Part shown: piece by piece, positions 6,706 to 13,265 of the stretch | Numbering within the stretch: position 1 is the stretch's first letter | Layout of the letters: every line of letters starts with the position of its first letter | NCBI GenBank assembly: GCA_031263265.1 | Contig: JAISGE010000151.1 | Location: forward strand, 1-17,303 | Reading direction: 5' to 3' | From: Treponema sp. | Lineage (GTDB): Bacteria; Spirochaetota; Spirochaetia; Treponematales; Breznakiellaceae | DNA: 17,303 bases | The notes under the pieces: model-generated | The model's database searches: none | The model's input: only the letters and a program-made list of their open reading frames with translations | Told to the model about the DNA's origin: nothing | Made by a program: the position numbers and the translations under genes

Positions 6706-7956
6706 CTATGACCGGACATCGGAATTTTTGCAGTAATACCACAGGGTCACCAGGAACCCGGTAAGTAAGAGACCACTGGTAAGTACGAAAGGGAGGTCCC
6801 GGGATATTCCCGAGAGGATCCCTCCTATCAGACCAAAAGGAGCAGTAAGCCCCATGATGATCATGTGCTGAATCGCCATGACTCGAGCGCGTTCTGCAAC
6901 ATCTACATGGAGAGCCACCAGGGATTCGGCAAGCATAGCGAGGATTCCCGCACCAAAACCATCAAACACCAGGGAAACGCCCAGCATACCGTAGGTGAGT
7001 AAGCCTGCACTAGGGGTTAAAACCAGCATAGCCTGTCCTATTAGATATGCGGCAAACCCTAAAAGCAAAGGGGTTTTGAGGTTTACCTTGGTAATATGGG
7101 GAATAACCGTAAAAAAGAACGCCAAGGAGATAATGGAACGGAACATGGGGAACAGGGGGAGCAATGGATCCGGAATCAGGAGTTTTTTACTCACCACAAC
7201 TTGCCAAAAGGTGGTGTTGATCATTCCCACCGCACCTACCAAGGCGGTGATGATCAGCGCAAAGATCGTTCCCCGGGATTTTCCCATGATCTGCACAACC
7301 CCGCCGTATCCCCCTAACAGGGACCGGATGCTTTTTCCCTGGGTTTCCTTGATACGGATAAGACCGGTCTGGGTTTCCCGGGAAAACAGGTATAACAGGA
7401 TCAGTTTGCCAGTCATCACCACAAAAGCATTGGCATAGAGGATCCGGATGGCCTTCACCAGGGTGAAGTGGGATACCAAAACAGAAGAAATCGGCGCAAA
7501 TAGGGCGGAGAGCTGCCCGCAGACGATCACCAAGGAATATATCCGGGTGATTCGGCTCTTTTCAGCATCCTCAACCATGAGACAATCCCAAGAATTAGTG
7601 GGTACCTTCATAGCGCCGTTGAATAGTGCAGCAACGAGGAAAAACCAAAAATGTTCCGCCCGGATCCAGATGAGGCAGGGAATACACCAAGCAATAAAAT
7701 CAAAGACCGCGGTGGTTTTTCGCCTTCCAAGTTTATCGGTAATAGGGCCGCTTAAAAACGCAAACACCACCTGGGAAAGCATGTACACCGTCGCGATAAA
7801 CCCTATTTCAGCATCTGAGAGACCCAGGGCAATCATGTACACCGAAGCATAGGGCAAACAAAGGTTCATCGAAAGACCCCAGAGGGGTTCGGTATATACA
7901 CAGGCCCGGGGATTACCCCGCAACTCCCATAGGGTCTTAATCAGGGGATTATTCAC
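6706..7956 (-). CDS. Major facilitator superfamily (MFS) transporter
   Basis: A 416-residue, strongly hydrophobic protein with about 12 predicted membrane segments in two halves. The MFS motif A, GPITDKLGRRKT (residues about 75-86), lies in the loop between segments 2 and 3. A longer cytoplasmic loop with RETQTGLIRIKETQGKS (about 193-209) lies between the two halves. The substrate cannot be read from the sequence; the family moves sugars, drugs or metabolites by ion-coupled transport. The start codon is GTG, with AAGG about 7 bases upstream on the - strand. It is the first gene of a same-strand run continuing into the M23 peptidase, rpsU and glycosidase genes, and it is divergent from the PtsN-like gene. 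Confidence 0.85.
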   Translation of the reverse strand: MNNPLIKTLWELRGNPRACVYTEPLWGLSMNLCLPYASVYMIALGLSDAEIGFIATVYMLSQVVFAFLSGPITDKLGRRKTTAVFDFIAWCIPCLIWIRAEHFWFFLVAALFNGAMKVPTNSWDCLMVEDAEKSRITRIYSLVIVCGQLSALFAPISSVLVSHFTLVKAIRILYANAFVVMTGKLILLYLFSRETQTGLIRIKETQGKSIRSLLGGYGGVVQIMGKSRGTIFALIITALVGAVGMINTTFWQVVVSKKLLIPDPLLPLFPMFRSIISLAFFFTVIPHITKVNLKTPLLLGFAAYLIGQAMLVLTPSAGLLTYGMLGVSLVFDGFGAGILAMLAESLVALHVDVAERARVMAIQHMIIMGLTAPFGLIGGILSGISRDLPFVLTSGLLLTGFLVTLWYYCKNSDVRS

Positions 7957-8020
7957 CGAGGAACCTTATTGCTGTTTCATCAGAGCGCATCTATTCCATC
8001 TCCCTTTTTCCATTTTTCTA

Positions 8021-8055
8021 AAGCCAATTTCAAAAGGTGCTCGTGTTTTGAAATT
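8021..8055. repeat. Inverted repeat; copy B of the repeated hairpin element
   Basis: AATTTCAAAA (8026-8035) and TTTTGAAATT (8046-8055) form an exact 10-bp stem with a 10-base loop. The 15 bases at 8021-8035 (AAGCCAATTTCAAAA) are identical to 1026-1040, and the right side (CTCG, then GTTTTGAAA) also resembles copy A. It sits in the divergent region between the MFS and PtsN-like genes, 18 bases upstream of the candidate ptsN -35 box. Confidence 0.65.
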
Positions 8056-8072
8056 CGCTCTTAAGGAAATCC

Positions 8073-8101
8073 TTGACTTTTCACCCACCGCGATTTACAC
8101 T
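8073..8101 (+). promoter_or_regulatory. Sigma-70-type promoter of the PtsN-like gene, probably leaderless
   Basis: TTGACT (8073-8078; 5 of 6 consensus) and TACACT (8096-8101; 4 of 6) are separated by exactly 17 bases. The ATG at 8108 lies 7 bases after the -10 box, which is where transcription would begin. No Shine-Dalgarno sequence precedes this ATG, consistent with a leaderless mRNA. Confidence 0.55.
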
Positions 8102-8107
8102 AATACT

Positions 8108-8554
8108 ATGAACCTCAAGACAGTACTTTCAAAAGAAACTATCAGCCTTCATTTGAAGGGGACTACTAAAGAAGCAATAATCAACGAGTTGTTGGATATA
8201 CTCGTTGCAGCGGATAAAATACTGGATCGTACCGCGGCCCTGAATGCAGTAATGGATCGGGAACGGAAAATGTCTACGGGTATGAAACATGGTATTGCCA
8301 TTCCTCACGGGAAGAGTGGGACGATTCGTGATTTGGTGGCTTGTATCGGGATTTCGGATGCTCCGGTTGACTTTGACTCTCTGGATGGCCAACCCTGTAG
8401 GATATTTATTATGACTCTGTCTCCTATTGAAAAAACCGGTCCTCACCTTCAATTTCTCGCGGAAATAAGTTTACTTTTTAAAAGCTCAGACAAACGAGCG
8501 GAAATTCTAGCTGCTACGTCCCCGGAAGCAGTTTTACATGTTTTGGCAGAATAG
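8108..8554 (+). CDS. PTS EIIA protein of the nitrogen/fructose type (PtsN-like)
   Basis: A 148-residue cytoplasmic protein of normal EIIA-Ntr/Fru length. The phosphorylation motif is present: HGIAIPHGKS, with the likely phospho-histidine at residue 67 and the conserved supporting histidine at 61; GPHLQFLAEI (111-120) carries the conserved GxHL region. No IIB or IIC domain is attached and no PTS permease is nearby, so this is likely a regulatory EIIA phosphorylated through HPr, as in the incomplete PTS described in treponemes. The frame extends upstream to a TTG at 8048, but that start lies inside an inverted repeat and upstream of the likely promoter, and it would add 20 residues absent from the family; the ATG at 8108 is preferred. 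The stop codon lies inside the stem of the following hairpin (8551-8582). Confidence 0.88.
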   Translation: MNLKTVLSKETISLHLKGTTKEAIINELLDILVAADKILDRTAALNAVMDRERKMSTGMKHGIAIPHGKSGTIRDLVACIGISDAPVDFDSLDGQPCRIFIMTLSPIEKTGPHLQFLAEISLLFKSSDKRAEILAATSPEAVLHVLAE

Positions 8555-8582
8555 TTTCCAAAGCTTGCACTTTGGAAACTAT
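8551..8582. terminator. 13-bp perfect hairpin over the ptsN stop codon
   Basis: ATAGTTTCCAAAG (8551-8563) pairs exactly with CTTTGGAAACTAT (8570-8582) around a 6-base loop. The stop codon TAG of the PtsN-like gene (8552-8554) is within the left arm. No T-tract follows on the + strand, so it may be a transcript-stabilising end or a repeated element rather than a classical terminator. Confidence 0.5.
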
Positions 8583-8597
8583 AGGTATGAACCATCC

Positions 8598-8620
8598 GCA
8601 ATTCGGCAAAGCCGAATTGC
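8598..8620. terminator. 10-bp perfect hairpin between convergent genes
   Basis: GCAATTCGGC (8598-8607) pairs exactly with GCCGAATTGC (8611-8620) around loop AAA. It stands 14 bases beyond the end of the HEAT-repeat gene and 15 bases after the previous hairpin. The symmetry allows it to work for transcripts from both sides. No T-tract is present on either side. Confidence 0.45.
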
Positions 8621-8634
8621 TGCTCAGGAATCCT

Positions 8635-9804
8635 CTAGTCTCCTATAGTATCTAGAGCTTCCCGGGCGAGGGTGTGGATACCATTGGTCCAGTTATGGGC
8701 AATCACCTGACGGAGGACGGGCTCTCCTACGGCTTGGCCTGTAGCGCCTAAAGCAGGAATTAATACCCGAAGAAACCGTTCATCCCGCTGGGTCAAGATT
8801 CCTCTTTCGAGGCTATTGTTCATCAAGGAAATGAAGGAGGACAGCAACTGGGCAGCATCCTCAGTGCCGATTTTCGATAAAGCCCCTATAGCACCGATCC
8901 GTTCTTCTTCATCAACCCCTTTCATATATGAACGTTCCAACAGGGGATACACGGTTTCATCCTCGAGACCATAGCGGCTGATCATATCAATGGCAAGTTT
9001 CCGCATACTCGCCAGATCTTTCTGTTGCCGAAGCTCATTTGTCGAACCCCTCCAGCCTTCATACAGTGCAGCCAAAGCCCCTTGAGCCTTCGATCCATCA
9101 GCAACCTCGGATTCCTCCAAACTCCTGAGAGCCAGGTACTTATAAGAGTACCCATACCCTGGTCTATGGATAACCTCGATCAATGCCTCAGTGGGATCCT
9201 CGGCGATGATAGACAGGGAAGTTTCCGCTTGGTTCCTCACCCATTGGGAATACCAGCCATTCAAGGCAAAAAACACCGGTAAATACCCGGTGGGATCTTT
9301 GTAATTTTCCAGTGAAACGATCGCCCCATAGGCAATGCGTTCCCCGGATATCCGGTTGATGCTTGGCTCTGTATTGGTATCCACCAGAGTCTGCACCACT
9401 TGGGGAAGTAAATCCGTGGCCCCTACTTTACCCAAGGCAATCAGGGCATCCGACTTGACCAAGGGATTGCGGAAAATCTGTACAACCCTCCAGAGGTTTT
9501 GCCCTGCTTCAGTATACTGAGCTTCCCCCAATTGATCCGTAATGAGTCTCATACACTCATCTGCGGCATCCAATTCCCGGCTATCCCTGATGTTAGGATA
9601 TACCGTAAGGAGACGGCTCAATGCCGACGCATAGAAAGAGGCAGAATCATCAATTTCCGCATCCCGAACGATCCGCAATATACGAAGCTGCTCAGCAACA
9701 GTAAGAGCGTTGTTGAGTTCATTGGTATAAAACTCCAATTCTTCTTCAGCAAAGGCGGTCAGCGTGATAAAACTTACTAATAAAAATATACTAAATCGTT
9801 TCAT
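8635..9804 (-). CDS. Secreted HEAT-repeat protein
   Basis: A 389-residue protein with a clear N-terminal signal peptide (MKRFSIFLLVSFITLTAFAEE, likely cut after FAE near 18-20). The rest is almost entirely helical with repeated pairs of amphipathic helices typical of HEAT repeats, for example KSDALIALGKVGATDLLPQVV (about 117-137), an AYGAIVSLENYKDPTGYLPVF unit (about 159-179) and ERIGAIGALSKIGTEDAAQLL (about 297-317). HEAT proteins serve as binding scaffolds; no catalytic motif was seen. The predicted location is the periplasm. It is convergent with the PtsN-like gene and divergent from the NfeD/flotillin unit. No Shine-Dalgarno sequence is visible before the ATG; a promoter appears to end 8 bases upstream of it. 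Confidence 0.8.
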   Translation of the reverse strand: MKRFSIFLLVSFITLTAFAEEELEFYTNELNNALTVAEQLRILRIVRDAEIDDSASFYASALSRLLTVYPNIRDSRELDAADECMRLITDQLGEAQYTEAGQNLWRVVQIFRNPLVKSDALIALGKVGATDLLPQVVQTLVDTNTEPSINRISGERIAYGAIVSLENYKDPTGYLPVFFALNGWYSQWVRNQAETSLSIIAEDPTEALIEVIHRPGYGYSYKYLALRSLEESEVADGSKAQGALAALYEGWRGSTNELRQQKDLASMRKLAIDMISRYGLEDETVYPLLERSYMKGVDEEERIGAIGALSKIGTEDAAQLLSSFISLMNNSLERGILTQRDERFLRVLIPALGATGQAVGEPVLRQVIAHNWTNGIHTLAREALDTIGD

Positions 9805-9812
9805 GGTTTTAT

Positions 9813-9840
9813 CTTATAATACAACTTCTTACTTTTGCAA
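9813..9840 (-). promoter_or_regulatory. Candidate promoter of the HEAT-repeat gene, very short leader
   Basis: On the - strand TTGCAA (9840-9835) and TATAAG (9818-9813) are 16 bases apart. Only 8 bases separate the -10 box from the ATG at 9804, predicting a leader of about 2-3 bases. A second option, TATTAT (9821-9816), shifts the start by 3 bases. Confidence 0.45.
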
Positions 9841-9973
9841 CTGTTTTTTAGCGCAAATATACGTTATTTTGTGCAGGCCCTCATATCCTGCCGGAGAGAA
9901 CCGTGGATTACCACAGTGCCCTGGAGTGTTCTTCAACCTGTAGTTGATATGCTCTGGAATTGCCTTTTTTAAC

Positions 9974-9979
9974 TATAAT
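9974..9979 (+). promoter_or_regulatory. Perfect -10 box (TATAAT) upstream of the NfeD/flotillin unit
   Basis: TATAAT at 9974-9979 matches consensus fully. No good -35 box is at 16-18 bases; TTGATA (9944-9949) is 24 bases away, too far. Transcription from here would give a leader of about 74 bases before the ATG at 10060. The interval 9841-9960 holds only weak dyads (9851-9874, 9873-9891) and no gene. Confidence 0.35.
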
Positions 9980-10059
9980 TTTCAAGGCTCAAAACACCAT
10001 AAACCAAAGCAAAACTACCCTTGCCATATACCAAAAATCAGAGGATACTTAAAAAGATT

Positions 10060-10692
10060 ATGGAACATCTGCCGGTCATCTATGCAGCCCTCACCTTATT
10101 TGGCTTGGGCATTACCGTTGCTGACTTTTTGGGCATTCTTGACCAGAAGGGAACCGGGGATACGGATGCTGAAGCATCAGTGCAAGAGGGGGATCGGGTT
10201 GTTGATGCAGGTCCAAGCCCCCAGGCAGGTTCATGGTTAGGTCCGGGGGATACGGGGATTCGGATGCTTACCCATATCTTAGGATGCCTCAGAACCGGGG
10301 TCTATTTTTCTTTAGGGGCAGGTCCGACCGGATTGTTTGCCCTATTTTTGGGGCGCAGCCCCGGTAAAAGCCTTATCTGGAGTGCCGGAGTCGGGGTGGG
10401 TATCGCTCTTATGGCGCGTTTTTTGCGGAAACTGGTACGCCGGGACCTGGATTCGTCTCTTAAACCCGTAGAATTCTTGCAGGAAAAGGCGGTGATTACC
10501 GTACCGCTTACTCCAGGAGCAGTGGGTAAGGCGATAGTGCGGCAATTTGGCAAGGAAACAGAATTGTATGTGCGTGCCCAAGATCCCAAGGCCGCTTTTT
10601 CCAAGGGAACCGAGGTCTGGATCGTGGATTTTGATGAAAGCTGGTATTATGTTATAGGAGGCAATGAGAGGAAAAATGAATATCACCATTAG
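10060..10692 (+). CDS. NfeD-like (YqiJ-type) OB-fold membrane protein
   Basis: A 210-residue protein: membrane segment at about 5-25, a polar Gly/Asp-rich stretch at 28-68, two further hydrophobic segments at about 74-96 and 104-120, then a basic patch (RFLRKLVRRD) and a soluble C-terminal domain (about 135-200). This domain has short beta strands (KAVITVPL, GKAIVRQ, ETELYVRA, TEVWIVDFD, WYYVI) fitting the OB-fold of NfeD/YqiJ proteins. These are partners of flotillins, and two flotillin-like genes follow directly. The frame runs upstream to a TTG at 10021, but ATG 10060 gives the usual short N-terminus; GAGG at 10041 is too far (15 bases) to be a good ribosome-binding site. The 3' end overlaps the next gene. 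The 28-68 segment contains an imperfect direct repeat. Confidence 0.75.
   Translation: MEHLPVIYAALTLFGLGITVADFLGILDQKGTGDTDAEASVQEGDRVVDAGPSPQAGSWLGPGDTGIRMLTHILGCLRTGVYFSLGAGPTGLFALFLGRSPGKSLIWSAGVGVGIALMARFLRKLVRRDLDSSLKPVEFLQEKAVITVPLTPGAVGKAIVRQFGKETELYVRAQDPKAAFSKGTEVWIVDFDESWYYVIGGNERKNEYHH
10656..10661 (+). promoter_or_regulatory. Ribosome-binding site inside the NfeD-like gene for the first flotillin gene
   Basis: AGGAGG at 10656-10661 stands 2 bases before an ATG at 10664 and 14 bases before the ATG at 10676. A second purine stretch, GAGAGG (10666-10671), is 4 bases before the latter. The exact start is therefore undecided, and coupled re-initiation from the upstream gene is likely. 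Confidence 0.45.
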
Positions 10693-12010
10693 TAACATCA
10701 CCCAGGGGATTATCTTTGGCGCCTTGGGGCTTGGGGCGTTTATACTGCTTATCTGGATCATCAAGTCTTTTATCCGGGTGAGTTATCCGGATCGGATCCT
10801 GGTGATTACCGGTAAAAAAACCAAGCGTCATGGCCGTACCTTTGGGTTTTCGGTAAACCGGGGACGGGCTTTGGTAATCCCCTATTTCCAAGCCCTGGGG
10901 TCCCTGGATTTGGATGTGTTCCCTATTGCCGTCCGGATTGAAGGGGTGAATAGCGCTAACGGTATCACCGTAGGAGCGGATGCTACCGCGTGTGTTTGTA
11001 TTGATGATGATGACGAAGCTATGCTATACAGTGCGGTGGAACGGCTCATGGGTAAGGACACTAAGCAGATCCACGCCCAAGTGCAGCAGACCTTAGTGGG
11101 TAATTTCCGGGGAGCCTTGAACAAGGCTACCCCCCTTCAGGCTATCGGTATGGAGGAAACCGGGGATGAAGGGGCTATCGGTGAGCGGGCCCAGTTCCGG
11201 GCGGAACTCCTTGCGGATATCAACTCAGACCTCCGTTCTTTTGGGATGAAGGTGGTTTCTGTTTCCTTGCAGAAAATTTGGGATACTTCCAATTATATTG
11301 CCAACCTTGCCCAGAAAACCCTGGCAGAGAAGCGCCGGCAGGTGGAAATTGAAGAATCCCGTCTGCGGGCTATTGCAGAACAAGCGGAGAGCGACGCGCA
11401 TAAGCGGATTGCGGTGGCAAAAAACCGGGCTGATGAGGCCATCATTGCGGTCCGCCAGGAGCTTGAGGTATACCGCGGGGAAGCTGCAGGGCTTATTACA
11501 GAAGCGAAATTCAAGGCTGACCAAGCAATCGCCGAAGCAGCCAATTCCGGGGAAGCTATGGTACAAGGCATACTGGTAGAATTACAGAAACTTAAGAACC
11601 TCACTGCGGTTACCCTGGAAGCAGAGGCCCAAGAAGAAGAAGCCCAGATCATCGCGGAAGGAGAACGGGCCGCGGTGGGGATTCACCAATCCGCGCGAAA
11701 CGATATACTCAAGAAAAAAGTGGAACTCCTTGCCCGTTACGGAGATGATGCTGCCAGTGTCATATTCCTCAAACAGAAATTGCCCTTGCTCTTTGAACAA
11801 TACATGGCCGCTACTGCCGCAGCTTCGGTGGATACGTACATTGTCATGGACGATGAGGAAGGTTTTTCCGGTGCGGTAAACCGGGGACCCCGGGCTTTTG
11901 CAGATTTTCTTAAAACCTTCACCGAAGCCCTTGGAGTGGATGTGAAAACCCTGGTCATGCCCGGGTCTGGGCCCAGAATACCTACGACTGTACCGGGAGG
12001 TTCCTTATGA
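10676..12010 (+). CDS. Flotillin-like SPFH-domain protein 1
   Basis: A 444-residue protein (448 if started at ATG 10664). The N-terminus has one hydrophobic segment (about 10-32), followed by an SPFH/band-7-type domain (about 36-206) that begins YPDRILVITGKK and includes GRALVIPYFQALGSLDLDVFPI. Then comes a long Ala/Glu/Lys/Arg-rich coiled coil (about 213-341), typical of flotillins, and a C-terminal domain with LLARYGDDAASV and FADFLKTFTEALGVD. Flotillins oligomerise on the inner face of the membrane and organise microdomains. An acidic run (DDDDE, about 110-114) in the SPFH domain is unusual. The gene overlaps the NfeD-like gene by 17 bases upstream and the second flotillin by 4 bases (ATGA) downstream, so all three should be made in fixed relation. 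Confidence 0.85.
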   Translation: MNITISNITQGIIFGALGLGAFILLIWIIKSFIRVSYPDRILVITGKKTKRHGRTFGFSVNRGRALVIPYFQALGSLDLDVFPIAVRIEGVNSANGITVGADATACVCIDDDDEAMLYSAVERLMGKDTKQIHAQVQQTLVGNFRGALNKATPLQAIGMEETGDEGAIGERAQFRAELLADINSDLRSFGMKVVSVSLQKIWDTSNYIANLAQKTLAEKRRQVEIEESRLRAIAEQAESDAHKRIAVAKNRADEAIIAVRQELEVYRGEAAGLITEAKFKADQAIAEAANSGEAMVQGILVELQKLKNLTAVTLEAEAQEEEAQIIAEGERAAVGIHQSARNDILKKKVELLARYGDDAASVIFLKQKLPLLFEQYMAATAAASVDTYIVMDDEEGFSGAVNRGPRAFADFLKTFTEALGVDVKTLVMPGSGPRIPTTVPGGSL

Positions 12011-13248
12011 TAGTCTTTGCTGCGGTTCTCGGAGGCTTGGTGGGGATTACGCTCCTCATTCAACTGCTCACCAACATGAAGATAGTCGGCGGTAATGAAT
12101 TAGGGGTTGTTACTGGTTCAGGAAAACCAAAAGGGTTCCGTACCTTTTCCGGGGGTAGGGCCTTTATTATTCCCGTAGTGCAACGGTTCAACAAATTCGA
12201 TCTTACCCCCATTACTATAGAAGTAGTGGTGGATTCTGCCATTGCTGCAGGGATCGTACCGCTCAATGTCAAAGCTACGGTGTCCTTTGCCATTGCAGGA
12301 AACGAAGCAGGCCGGTCCCATGCGGTTACCCGGATTCTTAATTTGGCTGCTGACCGGAAAGAGCTGGCTAAAATAGCCGGGGATGTTATTGAGGGACATT
12401 TACGGGACTCTATCGCCAGCATGACTCCGGAGCAGGTGATGAAGGATAAGGATATCCTGGTAGCCAAGATGATCAATGTCTGCAAAAGTGACCTTGAAAA
12501 CATCGGCCTTGAAATTACCACCATGAATATCGCGGATGTGGATGATCACCGTTTGCCTGGAGTTGAGGAGCCGGATCTGTACATTGCCCTGTTGAAGCGG
12601 ATCCAGTCAGCTAATGCAGAGACTAAGGCCAGGGAAGCCCAGGCAGAAGCTAAGGCTGCGGCAGCAGAACAAGCCGAAGCCCGGCGGGGAGAAACCGAAG
12701 TTAAGAATCTCAGGAATGCATTGGAACAACTGAAAGCTGAAGTCCGGGTCAGCTTGGCCCAAGAAGCTCAGCGGCAAAAGGTGGGCGTAGAACAGGCAAC
12801 GGCCAATGCCCGCGCCCGGGTTGCGGGGATCACCGCGGAGTTGGAAGCAGAAAAGCAGAATATCGCCATGCTGAAAAACCGGTACCGGGCGGAGATTATA
12901 ACCCCTGCCCTGGCATCCCGGGATAAAGTCATCCTCAATGCCAAGGCAGAGGTCTTAGGCTGGTATGAAGTGGCCAAGGCTGAAATAGAACACCTTGAGG
13001 TTACCCTTAAAACCATGGAAGCAGCCCAAGCTGAGGCTCGCCGGGCATGGATCATTGACAATTTTGAAGCCCTCTTTGCGCCCTTTGCCCAAACCCTCGC
13101 GCATTACCCTGCGGGCCGTATTTCGGTGATTACCGGTGCAGGTGGAACCGATAAGACCCCCTTATCCGCCATCCATCCCAATGCCCTTGCATCGGCCCGC
13201 AATGACCTGATTGCCGGGGCTTTGGCAGGGGCAGAGAAAAAGTCTTAG
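12007..13248 (+). CDS. Flotillin-like SPFH-domain protein 2
   Basis: A 413-residue protein with the same plan as its upstream neighbour: membrane segment (about 3-22), SPFH domain (about 26-185) starting MKIVGGNELGVVTGSGK and including GGRAFIIPVVQRFNKFDLTPI, a long Ala/Glu-rich coiled coil (about 198-345) and a short C-terminal domain. Shared landmarks (GRA-VIP, the strand after it, and the helix preceding the coiled coil) show the pair are paralogues, but identity by eye is low, so the duplication is old or the genes were joined separately. Translation starts in an ATGA overlap with the previous stop; GGGAGG at 11995-12000, 6 bases upstream, is a strong ribosome-binding site. A weak stem-loop (13247-13265) follows the stop. 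It converges on pheS with only 15 bases between them. Confidence 0.85.
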   Translation: MIVFAAVLGGLVGITLLIQLLTNMKIVGGNELGVVTGSGKPKGFRTFSGGRAFIIPVVQRFNKFDLTPITIEVVVDSAIAAGIVPLNVKATVSFAIAGNEAGRSHAVTRILNLAADRKELAKIAGDVIEGHLRDSIASMTPEQVMKDKDILVAKMINVCKSDLENIGLEITTMNIADVDDHRLPGVEEPDLYIALLKRIQSANAETKAREAQAEAKAAAAEQAEARRGETEVKNLRNALEQLKAEVRVSLAQEAQRQKVGVEQATANARARVAGITAELEAEKQNIAMLKNRYRAEIITPALASRDKVILNAKAEVLGWYEVAKAEIEHLEVTLKTMEAAQAEARRAWIIDNFEALFAPFAQTLAHYPAGRISVITGAGGTDKTPLSAIHPNALASARNDLIAGALAGAEKKS

Positions 13249-13265
13249 GCCCAGCAGAGGGGCTT
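13247..13265. terminator. Weak shared stem-loop between the flotillin unit and pheS
   Basis: AGGCCC (13247-13252) and GGGCTT (13260-13265) pair over 6 positions with one G-U wobble, around a 7-base loop. It overlaps the 3' ends of both convergent genes. The stem is short and no long T-tract follows, so termination is uncertain. Confidence 0.25.

Noticed and set aside
8048..8107. Upstream TTG start extending the PtsN-like protein by 20 residues
   Set aside because: It lies in the right arm of an inverted repeat and upstream of the likely transcription start; the added residues do not fit the EIIA family.
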